A DNA stretch of 64,000 bases from Odontesthes bonariensis (taxonomy: Eukaryota > Chordata > Actinopteri > Atheriniformes > Atherinopsidae), in assembly GCF_027942865.1 (NCBI RefSeq), contig NC_134507.1, positions 37,315,711 to 37,379,710 on the forward strand, in the 5' to 3' direction. Every line of letters starts with the position of its first letter. Position 1 is the stretch's first letter. Shown piece by piece: positions 32,330 through 43,789 of this stretch. The notes under the pieces were generated by a model, which was not told where the DNA came from, made no database searches, and saw only the letters and a list, made by a program, of their open reading frames with translations. The translations under genes and the position numbers were made by a program.

Positions 32330-33921
32330 ATGACAGCTGCTGGGTTCTTCCTGAGGTATAAGCACAAGCTGCCTTTTACAGTTTTTTGATTGGTTGATTG
32401 GCAACATTAGTAATACTGCATTCTTACTCTTTGTTGTACATAATTTCAGGGTTTCCCTCTTTGCCTTGTTGACTGCTGCTACATGGGGTTTTCCCACTAA
32501 AGGTGTGGTATCATCTGTTGTGGTAAAACATTACATGCTTGCTTGAATTAGCGTCTGCTAAACTTGTTCTCATGCACCCAGGTTCAAAATCAGCAGGCCA
32601 GAGCAGCAGCGGCACAAGAGCTGCAAGTAATTTTGGCTCTTACCAGGGAGCAGCCGCTGGCCGCCCGGTGACCGTGCCCAACACTGCTTCCAGTAACACT
32701 TATATGGCGACACCTGTGCTGGTCTCTGGTCAAAGTCAACCTGTTCTTCAGGCAAACCCAAGACTCAGTGGCTTTGGCTCACTTGTGCCAGTGCAAATGG
32801 TTGTCCAAGCTCCCGGTTTTGTCCAAGCTCCTGGCCTTGTCCAAGGTGCTCTTCAGGCAGACCCAAGATTCAGCAGCTCTGGCTCCGTTGTGCCCGTGCA
32901 AATGGCTGTGCAAGCTTCTGGTGTCCCACAGGCTGTTCAGACGGGTCCAGCATTGAGCAGCTTGAGCTCTGGCCTGCCTGCAACAGGATACTCTACTGTC
33001 ACTTATGTGCCTGTTGACGTAGGATCTGACGCTGGCGCTCTGCAACCTGGAGCTGCCCAACCTGGACCACAAGGTAGATCTTCTGCTTGGAGTGTAGATG
33101 GCCAAAAATATGTTTGGAAGCCTAAAGGTGTCTGTGTGTTTTCATGTAGCCACTAGCAAACCTTGCTGAGCTCTATTATGAAGCAGAAACCTGCTGTGTT
33201 TGTATTTATTTATTTATTTTTTTTTTTTCTCAGAACATATGTATTAAAACACAAAATGATGCTCAGGTGTGTAATAGTGGCTCCCTTCTGCTTGGAGGAA
33301 AGGCCCTTCACTTTAAGCAGCCTTACTGGGGCACCAAAGGCAACCTGAGCATTACAACTGTGCTTCTCATTCAGTCTGCTCAAAATCTCTGTAGATTTAC
33401 GTCCTAGGAAACTGGGATGTCAAGACTCTGTGCTATCAGAACTTCTGCTGTGAAAAGGACTAATGATGAAATGTCTCCACACAGAAACCCAGTGGGCTAT
33501 TGCTCCCTCAGTCTTTGAGGATGCGTCAGCCCAAGCCCTCAGCCTCACTGACGTTCTCCCTGCAGCCCCTCTGTCACCACCTGGCCCTGTCCTCCAGTCA
33601 GGGGAGACCGCCAGTGTCACCAAGGAAGCTGAACTCGGGAATTACCAGCAGCAGACGGAGGAATTCGGCTACCCCGATGACCGCCAAGGGTCTGGACCAG
33701 GATCCGCAACCGTACTGGTGCCACGCTTTGGTGTGGGTGGATCTCCTAACTTTGACTACAGGCTTTTGTACGGCTTGTACCCCTCTGGAACCTACAGCAC
33801 CTTCAGCCAGCAGCATGAGAAGGGCAGAGACTACTTTCAGGATGTCCACTACTTGAAGGAGCATATTACTGACAGCCATGGTTCTGGGCAGCAGAAAAAG
33901 TTCTTCCCAAGTGCCCGCTAG
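32330..33921 (+). CDS. Secreted low-complexity protein 1 (353 aa, four coding exons)
   Basis: Exons 32330-32355, 32450-32502, 32582-33127 and 33485-33921. The spliced length is 1062 nt, exactly 354 codons with the stop, and every junction has gt/ag. Exons 1 and 2 make a signal peptide (MTAAGFFLR, then VSLFALLTAATWGFP). Exon 3 is Ser/Gly/Gln/Pro/Val-rich and holds a repeated motif, PRLSGFGSLVPVQMVVQA and PRFSSSGSVVPVQMAVQA. Exon 4 has a more ordered tail (FDYRLLYGLYPSGTYSTF) and ends KKFFPSAR. No cysteine-rich or enzymatic domain. An intron follows in the 3' UTR (33944-34010). It shares architecture with the genes at 40417-41362 and 49206-51926. Product probably extracellular. I do not recognise the family; an egg-coat or matrix role is only a guess. 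Exon 4 start could shift if an unseen exon lies in the 33128-33484 intron. Confidence 0.78.
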
Positions 33922-34058
33922 AGCTGAACATGATGTGCAGAGGGTATGTTGAGAGTGGTACCTGCAAATGTCTTCATCGCAGTGCTCTAACTAATCTGGT
34001 TCTGTTTCAGATTGGAAAGCTGAATCCAACGTTGTAAGAAGATTCTTTTTAGTCTTTG

Positions 34059-34064
34059 AATAAA
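34059..34064 (+). terminator. Polyadenylation signal of gene 1
   Basis: AATAAA 49 bases into the last, untranslated exon (starts 34011). Confidence 0.75.
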
Positions 34065-34599
34065 ATCTTGTCAAATGATCTCTCTTCAGAATGATTGACT
34101 AAGGGAAACGATGGCCTGTGTACATCATCTGGGTTCAAGGCAAATGGCAGGCATCACCTGTCATATTTGACTCGGACGTTCTGCTTTTGGTTTCAAACAT
34201 GGCTTCTCAAAGCTCTGCATCTTGAGAGGAATTGCTATGAAGGTGTTAAATAGTTGAACCCTTTGCTCAATTGACTATAGCGATCAGCTACAGCATCCTT
34301 TACAGCCATTTCTCTACACCTGTACATGGCAGCCAGACACAACCCCTTCTATAGATTGCTGAGTGCACGGTAGCCAACCTGAAGGCTTGCCAAACATTGT
34401 GCTTGAAATACTTGGCTGGATACTCCTTAAATATTCTGCAGTTAAGCCACAGCCAGTGCTATGTCTTCGGCAGTCTTGTCATATGAAGACCTTGTCTGGG
34501 TTTTTTTTCCCCCCCAAACCCTGCAGATGGAATGCTAAAGTAATGGCTAGCCAGTGGATAATGAACATGATTTCTTTTTCTCTCTGGGTATCCCTATAC
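34065..34599. other. No gene seen
   Basis: Downstream flank of gene 1. Nothing recognised. Confidence 0.45.
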
Positions 34600-35213
34600 T
34601 AGCGCTGTCAAAAATGATTGAATATTCCTTTTAAAACAATTTATTCCGACATCTGTATTGGCGCATTGTCAATGACACGCATGCGCATCTGGGGGCTTTC
34701 AATCAGCCAGGCAACGGCAGCTTTGCGTCTAACGGGACAAACCGACTTCACTACTTGTCTAGGTAGTTTAAACATTTAACAATTTGTTTCATGTTATGCC
34801 AAGTCCATTTGGGTTAACATTTTCAAGAATTAACCTCATGTTGCTGGTGGTCGAATGAACTGCAGCTTGTATACAAGTTTGTCTCAAGGCTCCAAAATTT
34901 TTCCATCAACTGACCAAAATCTGAAGTACTTCCAGATGGGGCTTTATATATTTTTGGGGGTTAGAATCACTTTTTTTGTGCCTGTGGTTGGGTTCTGAAC
35001 TTTCTGCCATCTTCACATAAGTCAACTTTCAGCAGTGACGCTGTGCCAGACAGTGCGACTCCTGTGACCTGTCCCTGACCCCGTCATGCAGTGTGCCGAC
35101 GCAAGGCAGACAGCGGCTGCGCAGATGTTTTTCCACATTCGAATATTAATTTTCACCTTCGAATGTCTGTTTTTAAAACCTGTTCAAATTTAGAATATTC
35201 TTTGACAACCCTA
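34600..35213. mobile_element. hAT-like MITE, 614 bp, with 8-bp target duplication
   Basis: Ends TAGCGCTGTCAAAAAT and TTTGACAACCCTA (inverted TAGGGTTGTCAAA). The flanks CCCTATAC (34592-34599) and CCCTGTAC (35214-35221) match 7 of 8. GAATATTC words occur near both ends. No coding capacity. Confidence 0.8.
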
Positions 35214-35221
35214 CCCTGTAC

Positions 35222-36292
35222 CACTCTACTATTGTGCTTTAATAGGCAACTTGTTACCTTTCCACTCTGTAATGGCAGGTTCTGCAGTTGTGCCAGAACA
35301 TGCCTATTGATGTTGCATCCTCTGAATTTACAACTTCTAAATGGGAAGTCAAATTTCCTAGTTGGTATCCTGGGTAAGCTTTATCCAGTCCTTGTACAGT
35401 TGGAAGTGTACATGGTTTACTGAGTAAACGTGAAATCTTTCATTTGCTATTCTGCTCTAACTCACTGAGCAAAGTATTGGTAGAACTAATTGTGCTCTCC
35501 CAGTACCCAGCTCCTCATCTAGCTTTCAAATTTCTATCCAGCAGTTTTTGCTCATAAGTGGTCCAGGAAAGTTGTTGGAGCAACTCTCAGCGAGAGGATG
35601 TGTTGCTGATGCCATTTAAGAAAAATAAATTTGATTTGAAGACTGGTTTGTCTATGAAAATATAAAAACTATCTTTTGAATTTTAAGCCTCCATAGATTC
35701 CTCAATTGGCCTGCTGGCCTTGTTTTAATGTGCTCTTTTCATGTCTTGTGCACGGTTTGTTTTTATTGCTAAGTTAATATTTTACTGTTTTATGCAAATT
35801 TTACAATCCTTGTATTTTGTTTCATTCCATGTTTGTCCTTTTTAATTGCTATATCAAACATTGAGTTACATTTTGTTTGAAAAACGCTCTATAAAGTCAC
35901 AAGCCCTGCAAATCCCTGAGATGCTCAGAGAAAGTCTTAAATTGGACATATATGGTAAAATAACTTTTTGTTTTTCCCGCCTGTGCTTTTAGAGCAGGTT
36001 TCTTGAGGACCAGGTTTTCCTCAAGAAACCTCGAGTTTCTTTTTGTCTCCGCCCTCTTTCAGCCACACACGCCATTTGATTTCCTCATTCATTCAGTCAG
36101 CAGAGCGAGTTCTTCTACTTCTAGAAGTCCATTAGGCACAGTTGGAGACGACTTTTTCACAGAACATGGCATGTCCTTTTGACAACGATCCAGTGGATGA
36201 AGGTGCAGCATTACTGCGCAGAGAAATAAATATTCGTCGGAGATGGTTATCAGACCGCGATTTTTGCATTTACAGACAATTATCTTTTCGGA
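35222..36292. other. No gene seen; one hairpin
   Basis: AT-rich non-coding DNA. A perfect 14-bp hairpin with an 8-base loop lies at 35996-36031 (arm AGGTTTCTTGAGGA). Confidence 0.5.
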
Positions 36293-37260
36293 GTGTCTAT
36301 TTGCACCCCTGGTACAAATAGCCTTGGCCACACAGCTGAGCTATTCACACCCCGTGACGTAACACCAAAATAAAAGCTGCTGGCTTGCACAAAAAAACAT
36401 GGCGGACATCCGTTTTTTCGTCATCAGAAAGTGAAGAATACTGCTAGGTTTCGGCACTAATATCTGTTCCAATTAAAAACTAGATGGAAACATTGTGTTT
36501 TATTTTCATAATCGATGTTCAGTGAACACATTACAACCGTCAGTTTGTTAGTTTTTAGAAATTTCGCGATCATGACGTTCAGCATATTAACTATTAAGTT
36601 ACCTGCACACCACAGATATGTTATAGGATCAACTAGCGTAGTGGTAAGCGATTTGGGTAAAGATGCAGGAGTCCCGGGTTCGATTTTTGCCCGATGCGTT
36701 TTGGCAGTGAGAAGTGATAGTGCGCATACCAACGTCTCTGCAGAGAAGGCGCGCAATTTGAAAAACAATTCAGTTCTCAAACGGAAGTTTTGATTGCAAC
36801 AATTAGCTAGTGCACCAGGGTGTAAATAGCACACTTTGCTATAAATAGCATACATTATTCTGAATGTCTATTAGCACCCCTGGTACAATAGCCTTACACT
36901 ATTCACACCACTGATCTATAAAGAAGGTTCTTTATAGATCTGTGATTCTTCACACCCTGTGAATTACCACCAAAAACACCTTGCTCGTGAGCACAAAGGC
37001 CATTGCGGACATTCGTTTTTTCTTCATCAGAAAGCGAAGAATTCTGATGGCACTAATATCTTTTTAAATTGAAATATAGATGTCTTTCTTAACTCTTAGC
37101 TGAGGACATCTCTGGCCTAATGGATAGCGAAGTAATCCTCCATACGGGAGACAGTGGTTCAACTAGCTATCATTTCATGCTAAATCACCTCTCACATTTT
37201 TCGTTATGATTATTAGCTATATAACCAAAGCAACCATGAAACAAAACTTTAGCTGCCATT
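36293..37260. repeat. Two diverged tandem units, each with a tRNA-like piece
   Basis: Unit 1 (36293-~36850) and unit 2 (~36860-37260) share TGTCTATTNGCACCCCTGGT, then TTCGTTTTTTC-TTCATCAGAAAG and GGCACTAATATCT. Each ends in a stretch with A- and B-box-like words: TAGCGTAGTGGTAAGCG with GGGTTCGAT (about 36629-36703), and TGGCCTAATGGATAGCG with GTGGTTCAA (about 37110-37180). That suggests tRNA-derived sequence. Unit 2 also has a 12-bp hairpin at about 36910. Confidence 0.6.
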
Positions 37261-37369
37261 TCAGTTTATTTTTTCATAATCATCCTTGGGTTCAATTTGA
37301 ATGCGAGTAGTAGATCGAGATATCTTATGCCCTGTTGCTTGAAGCATATACCTTTGACCTGACAAATAG

Positions 37370-37610
37370 CATACACTTCTAATTGCACCGGGGTACAAAT
37401 AGCATACACTTCTAATTGCACCGGGGTACAAATAGCATACACTTCTAATTGCACCGGGGTACAAATAGCATACACTTCTAATTGCACCAGACGGGGTATC
37501 AATAGAACACATTGCTGAGTGCACCGGGGTACGAATAGCATTCACTGCTATTTGCACCAGGGTACAATCAGCATACAGTGCTAATTGTACCAGGGATGCA
37601 AATAGCCTTA
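37370..37610. repeat. Tandem ~33-bp repeat
   Basis: About six copies of AATTGCACCGGGGTACAAATAGCATACACTTCT-type units, the first three almost identical and the later ones diverged. The same word family (CACCNGGGTACAAATAGC) occurs singly in the units at 36293 and 36860. Confidence 0.92.
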
Positions 37611-37689
37611 CCCTTATCTTTTTGAGCGGCACTTTTTGAGGGACAAAAGAAAAAAAAGACAAAGAAATATTTGTATGAATAGGCTTAAA

Positions 37690-38507
37690 AAAGATATATA
37701 TAGGCCTATTATATTTTATAAAGACACTTGTCTCTTGGGGGTGGACTCCCTCAGCCACTGGCCTTCTGTTAGAGGTGGCGGTGCTGGGCACCACCCGTTT
37801 TACGGGCATCTGCCTTCTTTCTGTTGGCTCAGTAGAAGTCTGTGTTAGTTTAAATAGGCTTAATTATTTAACAGAACATGATATAGATGAGAAGACATAG
37901 TTTATGTGTGTGAAAACAGCATTATGTTGGGGATAAAATAACTGCACAGTCAAATAGCCACTTAATATTTATTTTACAGTGTAAAACATGATCAAAATGA
38001 GGTACCTCCATGCTGAGGTCTCACCTGTTTTTATATTTCATCTTAAACTGCTGCCAAGTGTGCTTCTCCCCCGCGGGATTGCACCTAAATGAAATAAATG
38101 AATGGGCTACCATTAAAGCAGTTTCCCTGTAATATCATTGTGATTGCAAAGGACTACATTTAAACTTACACTTTTGCTGCTGCAGCGGTGTTGCACTTAT
38201 TTCTAAAAATGTGTTGAAACTCGCCGTATGAGCGCATTAAGATTTCCAATTCGAGGTTGGTGAAAAACGTAGTCCCTCCTCTTCCCCGTTGCCATGGTGA
38301 CTCGTCGAATCGGGGCTCCATTGATGCTGGCTTTTTAAAGTTGTGGCGCACACGCAAAACTCAAGGTGAACCTACTCAGAGTTGATTAACCTCACTCAAA
38401 TCAGCGTTTCTGGAACCGAAAACTCAGGGTTTTCTATCTCAGAGTAGAGCAACTCAGAGATCAGGAATAGACTCAGAGTTGGTTGAACCTGCTTTGTGAA
38501 ACGGACC
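37690..38507 (-). mobile_element. PIF/Harbinger right end with Myb-like gene region
   Basis: Read on the minus strand, it begins GGGGTCCGTTTCACAAAGCA at 38507, followed by several ACTCTGAGT words, then the first exon of the Myb-like accessory gene. It is the mirror of the left end at 24137. The two ends face each other across 14.4 kb. Confidence 0.75.
37736..38357 (-). pseudogene. Harbinger Myb-like accessory protein, three exons, broken
   Basis: In autonomous Harbinger elements this protein binds DNA and helps the transposase enter the nucleus and reach the ends. Exon 1 (38357 to about 38168) has RGGTTFFTNLELEILMRSYG and FQHIFRNKCNTAAAAK, donor GTAAGT. Exon 2 (38084-38025) reads CNPAGEKHTWQQFKMKYKNR, flanked by ag and gt. 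Exon 3 (about 37808-37736) has DARKTGGA but then stops, while RRPVAEG is found in another frame. Position and strand opposite to the transposase fit a Harbinger element. Frame breaks make it dead. Confidence 0.82.
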
Positions 38508-38516
38508 CCTGGAGGC

Positions 38517-38790
38517 TTTTCAGAGAATATGTGTGACAACGCAATAATAAAGAATTACAGTAGTCAAATCCTGAAGTAACAAATGCATGGAGCAGTTTTA
38601 CTGCATCACTGAGACAGGACGTTCCTGATTTGAACAATATTACGAAGGTGAAAGAAGGCAGTCCTAGAAACCTGTTTTATATGTGCATTGAATGATAAAT
38701 TCTGGTCAAAAATAACTCCAAGGTTCCTCACTGTAGAACTATCTTACCATCCATTTACTTTACTCAGTGTATCCAGTTTAGGGTAGTGGA
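38517..38790. repeat. Fragment of a widespread teleost interspersed repeat
   Basis: Text such as AATTACAGTAGTCAAATCC and AAATAACTCCAAGGTTCCTC is familiar from a repeat common in fish genomes. Another segment of that repeat, with AAGGCAATTCAAAGTGCTTT, is at about 24840-25020, inside the other Harbinger end. Confidence 0.55.
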
Positions 38791-40269
38791 AGCCTTTAGC
38801 CCAGTGATAGTATTTTTTTCACAAGAGCCACATTGGCAGAGCAAAATCAAGGGAAGAGCCACTTTTATGACAACATACTAAGTCCCCTTTTGCAAATATG
38901 CATTGCTACATATAAAACATCCCACCAAAAAAGAAACAACACAGCCAATACATTTTCAATTAAGACCACATTTACCTTAATACTGGAATACTTAATACTC
39001 AATACTGGAGGCCGGCATGCATGTCCTTGACTTTCTTCATGTTGTATTTGTAGTTTGTTGTAATCATAGTGAGACATTCAAGATGAGCATGGTTTTTGTC
39101 CTTTTTTTAATTAAAAACCGATCCATTGTGCCTGCATCTCGTGCTGGCTAAAGGAGCTAGCGTGCACTGCGGTCAAGTGTGACGGTGGTTTAAGCGGGCT
39201 GCGTTGCCAGGTTTAACAGAGCCCCCTTTAGGAAACACCATTAAGCCTTAATTAATACTGTGCAGTATTCGCTGTATGTTATTTGAAAAAATTTGTTATT
39301 GTTACCATATTGTTATAAGCTACTATGCGAGTGCGAGCCACCAATTAAAGCTTGAGGAGCCGCATAATGAGTATCTCTGCTTTAGCCTATCCCTGCTGCC
39401 AATTGAAAGAGTCAGGGTACACCCTGGACAGCTCTCCAGTCCATCACTCTGCAAAAGGTCTAATAATTTCCACACTTCCATTCACTGGGACTCTGCTAGA
39501 ACTGTTTGGAGACCTTTTCTAGAGGGCCGTATCGGAGAGCCTACTGTGGGAGAGTACTTTGAAAGTTTCATTGTGTCAACTATTGCTAGTTTAATAGCAA
39601 GTGATCTGAATCGAAGGAGTTAAATATTTTACAAATTGATCATGTAGCTTTGCACTCGAGGGAATTTGAAAATGCATCTTCCGCATGTGGTAGAATCAGG
39701 AAGACAAAAGCAGAGGAGATATTTAAGTCTTGTGTAGGATGAAAACCAACATGGGAAAATGTGACGATGCCACGTTAAGGACCGAGTCTGTATGAAGCAC
39801 AGTGTCATAAGCCCTCCAGCTGGTGTCCCAGGTGAGATGAATAAAGGCCGCACACACAGAGGGCAAGTCGGGACAAAGTTGGTTCAGAGGGATGTATGGC
39901 TCTGATGAGGCACACAGAAGACACCAAGTGGTGCCAAGCAGAGGAGGGGCAAGGCTACGTAGCATAGGCTAATGAGTCACATGCAATTAAAGCTTGGAAA
40001 AGGCCAGCGAGTGCAGATTTAACTGAGGCACCGTTATTGTGCAAGGGCAAGCAGGGCCACTGTATTGAGCTTCATCAAGTTATTTTGGTCTGGGTTTGTG
40101 TAATGCAATTCAACCATGAGGAGAAGGAAACATGTAGTGGTAGAATTTAAAGCAGAAGTATTCAGTTTGCCCTTCAAAAGCAGAGTCAGCCTCAGTGGGT
40201 GTGGTGAAGACTCAAATCCTCTATGAAGTGAAAACAAACCTTGAGATCAAGTATTCAATACACAGACCA
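38791..40269. other. No gene seen
   Basis: Contains GAGCCACATTGGCAGAGC (about 38826) and GCGAGCCACCAATTAAAGC (about 39333), which may be the two ends of an old hAT-type element. A fragment of a common fish repeat (CAGGGTACACCCTGGACAG) lies near 39415. No exon with convincing signals. Confidence 0.4.
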
Positions 40270-40285
40270 CGTATTATTGGTCATG

Positions 40286-40291
40286 TTTATT
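40286..40291 (-). terminator. Polyadenylation signal of gene 2
   Basis: AATAAA on the minus strand, 55 bases into the last, untranslated exon (begins 40346). Confidence 0.75.
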
Positions 40292-40416
40292 TTGCCAGAG
40301 CTCAGCCACATGTTGGAATCTCCATGGAAGTGTCCATGAGAGTCACCTGCAGAAAACAGAAGGGGTCAGTATTGATACAGGTGTCTCAATACTTCAGACA
40401 CTAGTCCAGCTTTACC

Positions 40417-41362
40417 TTAGTACAACTTCTGCCCTTTAGACCCAGTCTTGGCATCAAAGTGGTCAAAGGCATCCTGGGAGTATTTGGCGTACGAACTGGA
40501 GTCGCGGGCTCGTTGGTAGCCATTGCTGGACTGGACGACGTGGGATGAAGGGTATACAGTGCGCATCTCAGATGTGTCCTTAGGGACCTGGTCGGAGGTC
40601 CAGGCAGACTGTGGGAAAGAACTGTCGATCTTCAAGTTCATTAGGGCAGCAAGGAAACGAGCAAAGTCTGCGTCCTGCGCAGTAAAGCCAGCATTAGACC
40701 CAGAGGAGCCGCTGCCGTAGCCAGAGCCAGAGGAGCCGCTGCCGTAGCCAGAGGAGCCGCTGCCGTAGCCAGACCCAGAGGAGACGCTGCCGTAGCCAGA
40801 CCCAGAGGAGACGCCGCTGCCGTAGCCAGACCCAGAGGAGACGCTGTCGTAGCCAGACCCAGACGTGCTACTACCAGAGGATCCACTGTTTTGACCTGAG
40901 CCAAGAAATTAGTTGAAGTAAAGTATGACAGCATGGTAAGTCATGCTGTCAGTAGCCTCTGTATCACTGCCAATATGTTTAGTAACAAGAAACAAAGCTA
41001 AAAGAGTATCTTCAGTTCAAGTGGGTCATTAAACCTGAAGTCTAATATATTGGAAGATTTGGTACTGCATGATTAATATAGTTGCAGACCCTCTTCCCTG
41101 TCATTCCTACCAACATCATGGGTTGAGCATGTCCAGACTAAACAACTTCCCATGTTGGCTGCCTTTATATAAACTGCACCTAAATGTTGATATACTTGCT
41201 TTTCTGGGGGGGATAACATGTTCCAATGCTGAAGAGCAGGACACAAAGCCAGGAAATCCTGTTTGGATTTAAAAAGAAAAGAAAGAAACTTTAGTATATA
41301 GGAGAACAAAAACCTAAACCATTAAACATGAAGACTCACCTGAAGAAAACCTTAAACAACAT
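40417..41362 (-). CDS. Secreted low-complexity protein 2 (186 aa, three coding exons)
   Basis: Exons 41362-41340, 41258-41200 and 40895-40417. The spliced length is 561 nt, exactly 187 codons with the stop. The signal peptide spans exons 1 and 2: MLFKVFFR, then ISWLCVLLFSIGTCY. The second intron uses a GC donor (A|GCAAGT); a GT donor does not fit the frame. Exon 3 starts with a Ser/Gly/Tyr repeat, about seven units of SGSGYGS or SVSSGSGYGS type, and continues with a soluble tail (ARFLAALMNLKIDSSF, SQDAFDHFDAKTG) ending KGQKLY. The next intron (40415-40347) starts one base after the stop codon. Intron phases and the UTR intron match genes 1 and 3. Secretion is inferred. The repeat is the kind found in structural or matrix proteins. 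Family not recognised. Confidence 0.8.
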
Positions 41363-41452
41363 GTTGAACAAGACAAAACAGAAGCAACACAATTCAGATA
41401 AAACTGGTCAAAAACAGCAATCTAGTGACTGCTGAGAGAAGATTTGTGCTGA

Positions 41453-41461
41453 CTTTATATT
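41453..41461 (-). promoter_or_regulatory. TATA box of gene 2
   Basis: AATATAAAG on the minus strand, about 90 bases upstream of the start codon. Confidence 0.6.
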
Positions 41462-41462
41462 G

Positions 41463-42048
41463 GTGCTCTACCTGCTCTAATTACACTCATAAACCTCACC
41501 TGGGACCCAGTCAGATCGTGCTGCATTCAATTCAGCTCGGAAAATGAACACTTCTGACATCTCATTTAAAAAGGTTTGTTGCAACATGTGAGGAATGAAC
41601 ATGGGATGTTTTAAAGAAGGTGAATTCCGCTTGGTCAGATACGGTGTTAAACATCTGGACCAAAGTCCTGCAGATCTCTGGCTGGGGAGTGTGAGGGGAG
41701 TGACAGAGATTTGGTCTGAAGGACTCCAGGTTATAACCTCGGTTCTAATACGTCACAAAGACGTCACAGTCATGAAATTGGGGTCCAACACATCACTTGT
41801 CCACTTCACTAGTGGGAGCTGCTAGTTGGGTTTCAAGGGGGAAAAAGTGAGCTCAGCGTGACATAAGACTGGAGTCTTAGTAAGTTAACCTGCTGAGTTC
41901 TGGAAATAATGTTGACTCCTTGGCAGGAATAAGGAGCTCTGCAGCTCTCTCATCCAGAGGATCTAGAAGCATGGATGTGTTTGGAACATAGCAGAGGGTG
42001 GATTCTTACTAAAGTCACGCTAACTGCCTTATGCGCACTCTGAGATGT
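41463..42048. other. No gene seen
   Basis: Upstream flank of gene 2 up to the TTAA at 42049. Nothing recognised. Confidence 0.45.
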
Positions 42049-42819
42049 TTAAAGGTGCCATGGCATGAAAATAAATGGAGGTTTTTATATATTTTTAAAG
42101 GCTTTAGTGGCCTTGGTGCAGAATTACAGCCAGTCCCAAAAATTAGCTTTCCTTAGGATCCTCAGAATGAGCTGTTTAGGGTCTGCAGCTTTAAATTTAA
42201 ATTAGGGGGAGAAAGGCGGGGCAAAGTGGAGGGTGGGGGTGTGGCCTTACTTACGCCCGTGGTACCATGCGCAAATGTTTTGTGAATCGCTATGGCACGT
42301 AGATGGCACGGCAGCCCTATGCCGTAAAACTAGCGAAACCTTTTGAAATGAGCTTACTTTGACAATATGACAAACTAGTTTGTGAACAACTCTCCTAACA
42401 CAGTCAAACATCATGCAAGTGCTACACAAGACACAGCAAAACGACAAAAAAGGCGGGCGTGAAGGGGAAAGCAGGAGTGAGGATTTTGACATTCTCATCT
42501 GATTGCTCTGGTTTGCAAAGATGCACGTAGCGCTAGCGCTGGAACCATGAATGAATCATTATCCTGATGAAATGCACTGAATTTGCGAATTCATTGTTCT
42601 TCAGGAAGCTTGAAGTAGGGGGTTTTGGTCTAAAATGAGCGAGCTAACCATCTCATGGGCATGCAAACACCTCCAACAGCCCAGTTGGCAGAGATAAGAG
42701 CTTGCAGATGCTATTACCTGCATAGCTAACGATACAAACCCTTTCTTGTGGTAACAAGCTATGTAACTATACTGTACATAGTTAAAAGCAACACAATTAT
42801 AGAGCGTTAAATTACTTAC

Positions 42820-43078
42820 TTGTCCGAGGTCTGTAGTTGGGCCAAAGAGAGTTGGTACTGATCCAGGGTTAATTTTCAGACGTTCGCAAGGCCAGCTCGG
42901 TATTGGCCCAAGTTCTGGAAACATTCGTTGGTGAAATGTTTGGTGCACACATACACAAATCTCTTCGGTTCTGTCGTCACTTTCCCAGAAAAAACTAAAT
43001 CTGTCCACTGGCTCTTTAGAGGTTCTGATGCAGGAGATCTAAACAGATTTTTTACATCCATATACAGAGCAATGAGCT
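42820..43078 (-). pseudogene. THAP-domain exon of element A
   Basis: Minus strand: SEPLKSQWTDLVFSGKV, then RFVYVCTKHFTNECFQN, which contains the C-x2-H half of the THAP finger. A one-base shift near 42880 moves the following LKINPGSVPTLFG, the conserved C-terminal THAP piece, to another frame. Donor GTAAGT at 42819. The first Cys pair lies upstream and is not clear. A DNA-binding part of a transposase, now broken. Confidence 0.72.
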
Positions 43079-43789
43079 GGCCAAAGAGCTGTGGGCGGGG
43101 AAAGGCAGTTTTGGCATAGCCATATATGGGCTCTGGGGGGGAAACAACCTCAACGTCATATGAGGCGCCACGTCATAAGAGGCGGCTTTCCCGATCAGGC
43201 CATCTGCATGGTCACATTACCAAAGGCGGAAAATAATTTCCATTGCATAGTTTAGGTCTATCGTCATTTTTATACACTGGGGGACCGCAGGCAGGCAAGA
43301 GGAACTCATATTAATGTTAAAGGGGATAGAGAATCAAAATCGTCTTTTTCCCGTTTTTGGTGTTAGTTCTGAGTCTCCCCGCTGTGGGGAGTACACACGA
43401 AGTGCCAGCAAGTGTCAGAACCTCTGTTTCAAGTACTCCCCTTTTTTGAATAGCACCCAGAATATCCCCCAATCCGTTTTTGTGAAAAAGTGATGTCACT
43501 TTTTCAGCAATCGCCCCCCCCCCCCCCCCCCCTCGCACCCAAGTCCACAGCCACTCCGTTTCAGACACGCCCCTTCGGCGTGAAACAGGAACAGGTGTGC
43601 CTTCCAAGGCTGTGAAAGCGGACTACGATCGTTACATATTCTTCCCCCGGAAAGCAATGTTCGCGATCAATGGCTTTTATTTATTTTTAACAGCATCCCC
43701 AACCGCCGACTTTTCCTTTGCGCTGCGCATTTCACGGAGTACAGTTTCACAAAGCTTGCACGATTCCGAGCAGCAGAGTAGATGGTCAG

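Noticed and set aside
37370-37610. CRISPR-like array
   Set aside because: Units are contiguous tandem repeats without distinct spacers, in a vertebrate setting.
38826-39360. Complete hAT element between GAGCCACATTGG and GCGAGCCACC
   Set aside because: The ends are only loosely inverted and no 8-bp duplication was found.
39276-39623. 115-codon frame
   Set aside because: Overlaps a common fish repeat (CAGGGTACACCCTGGACAG). Not a gene.
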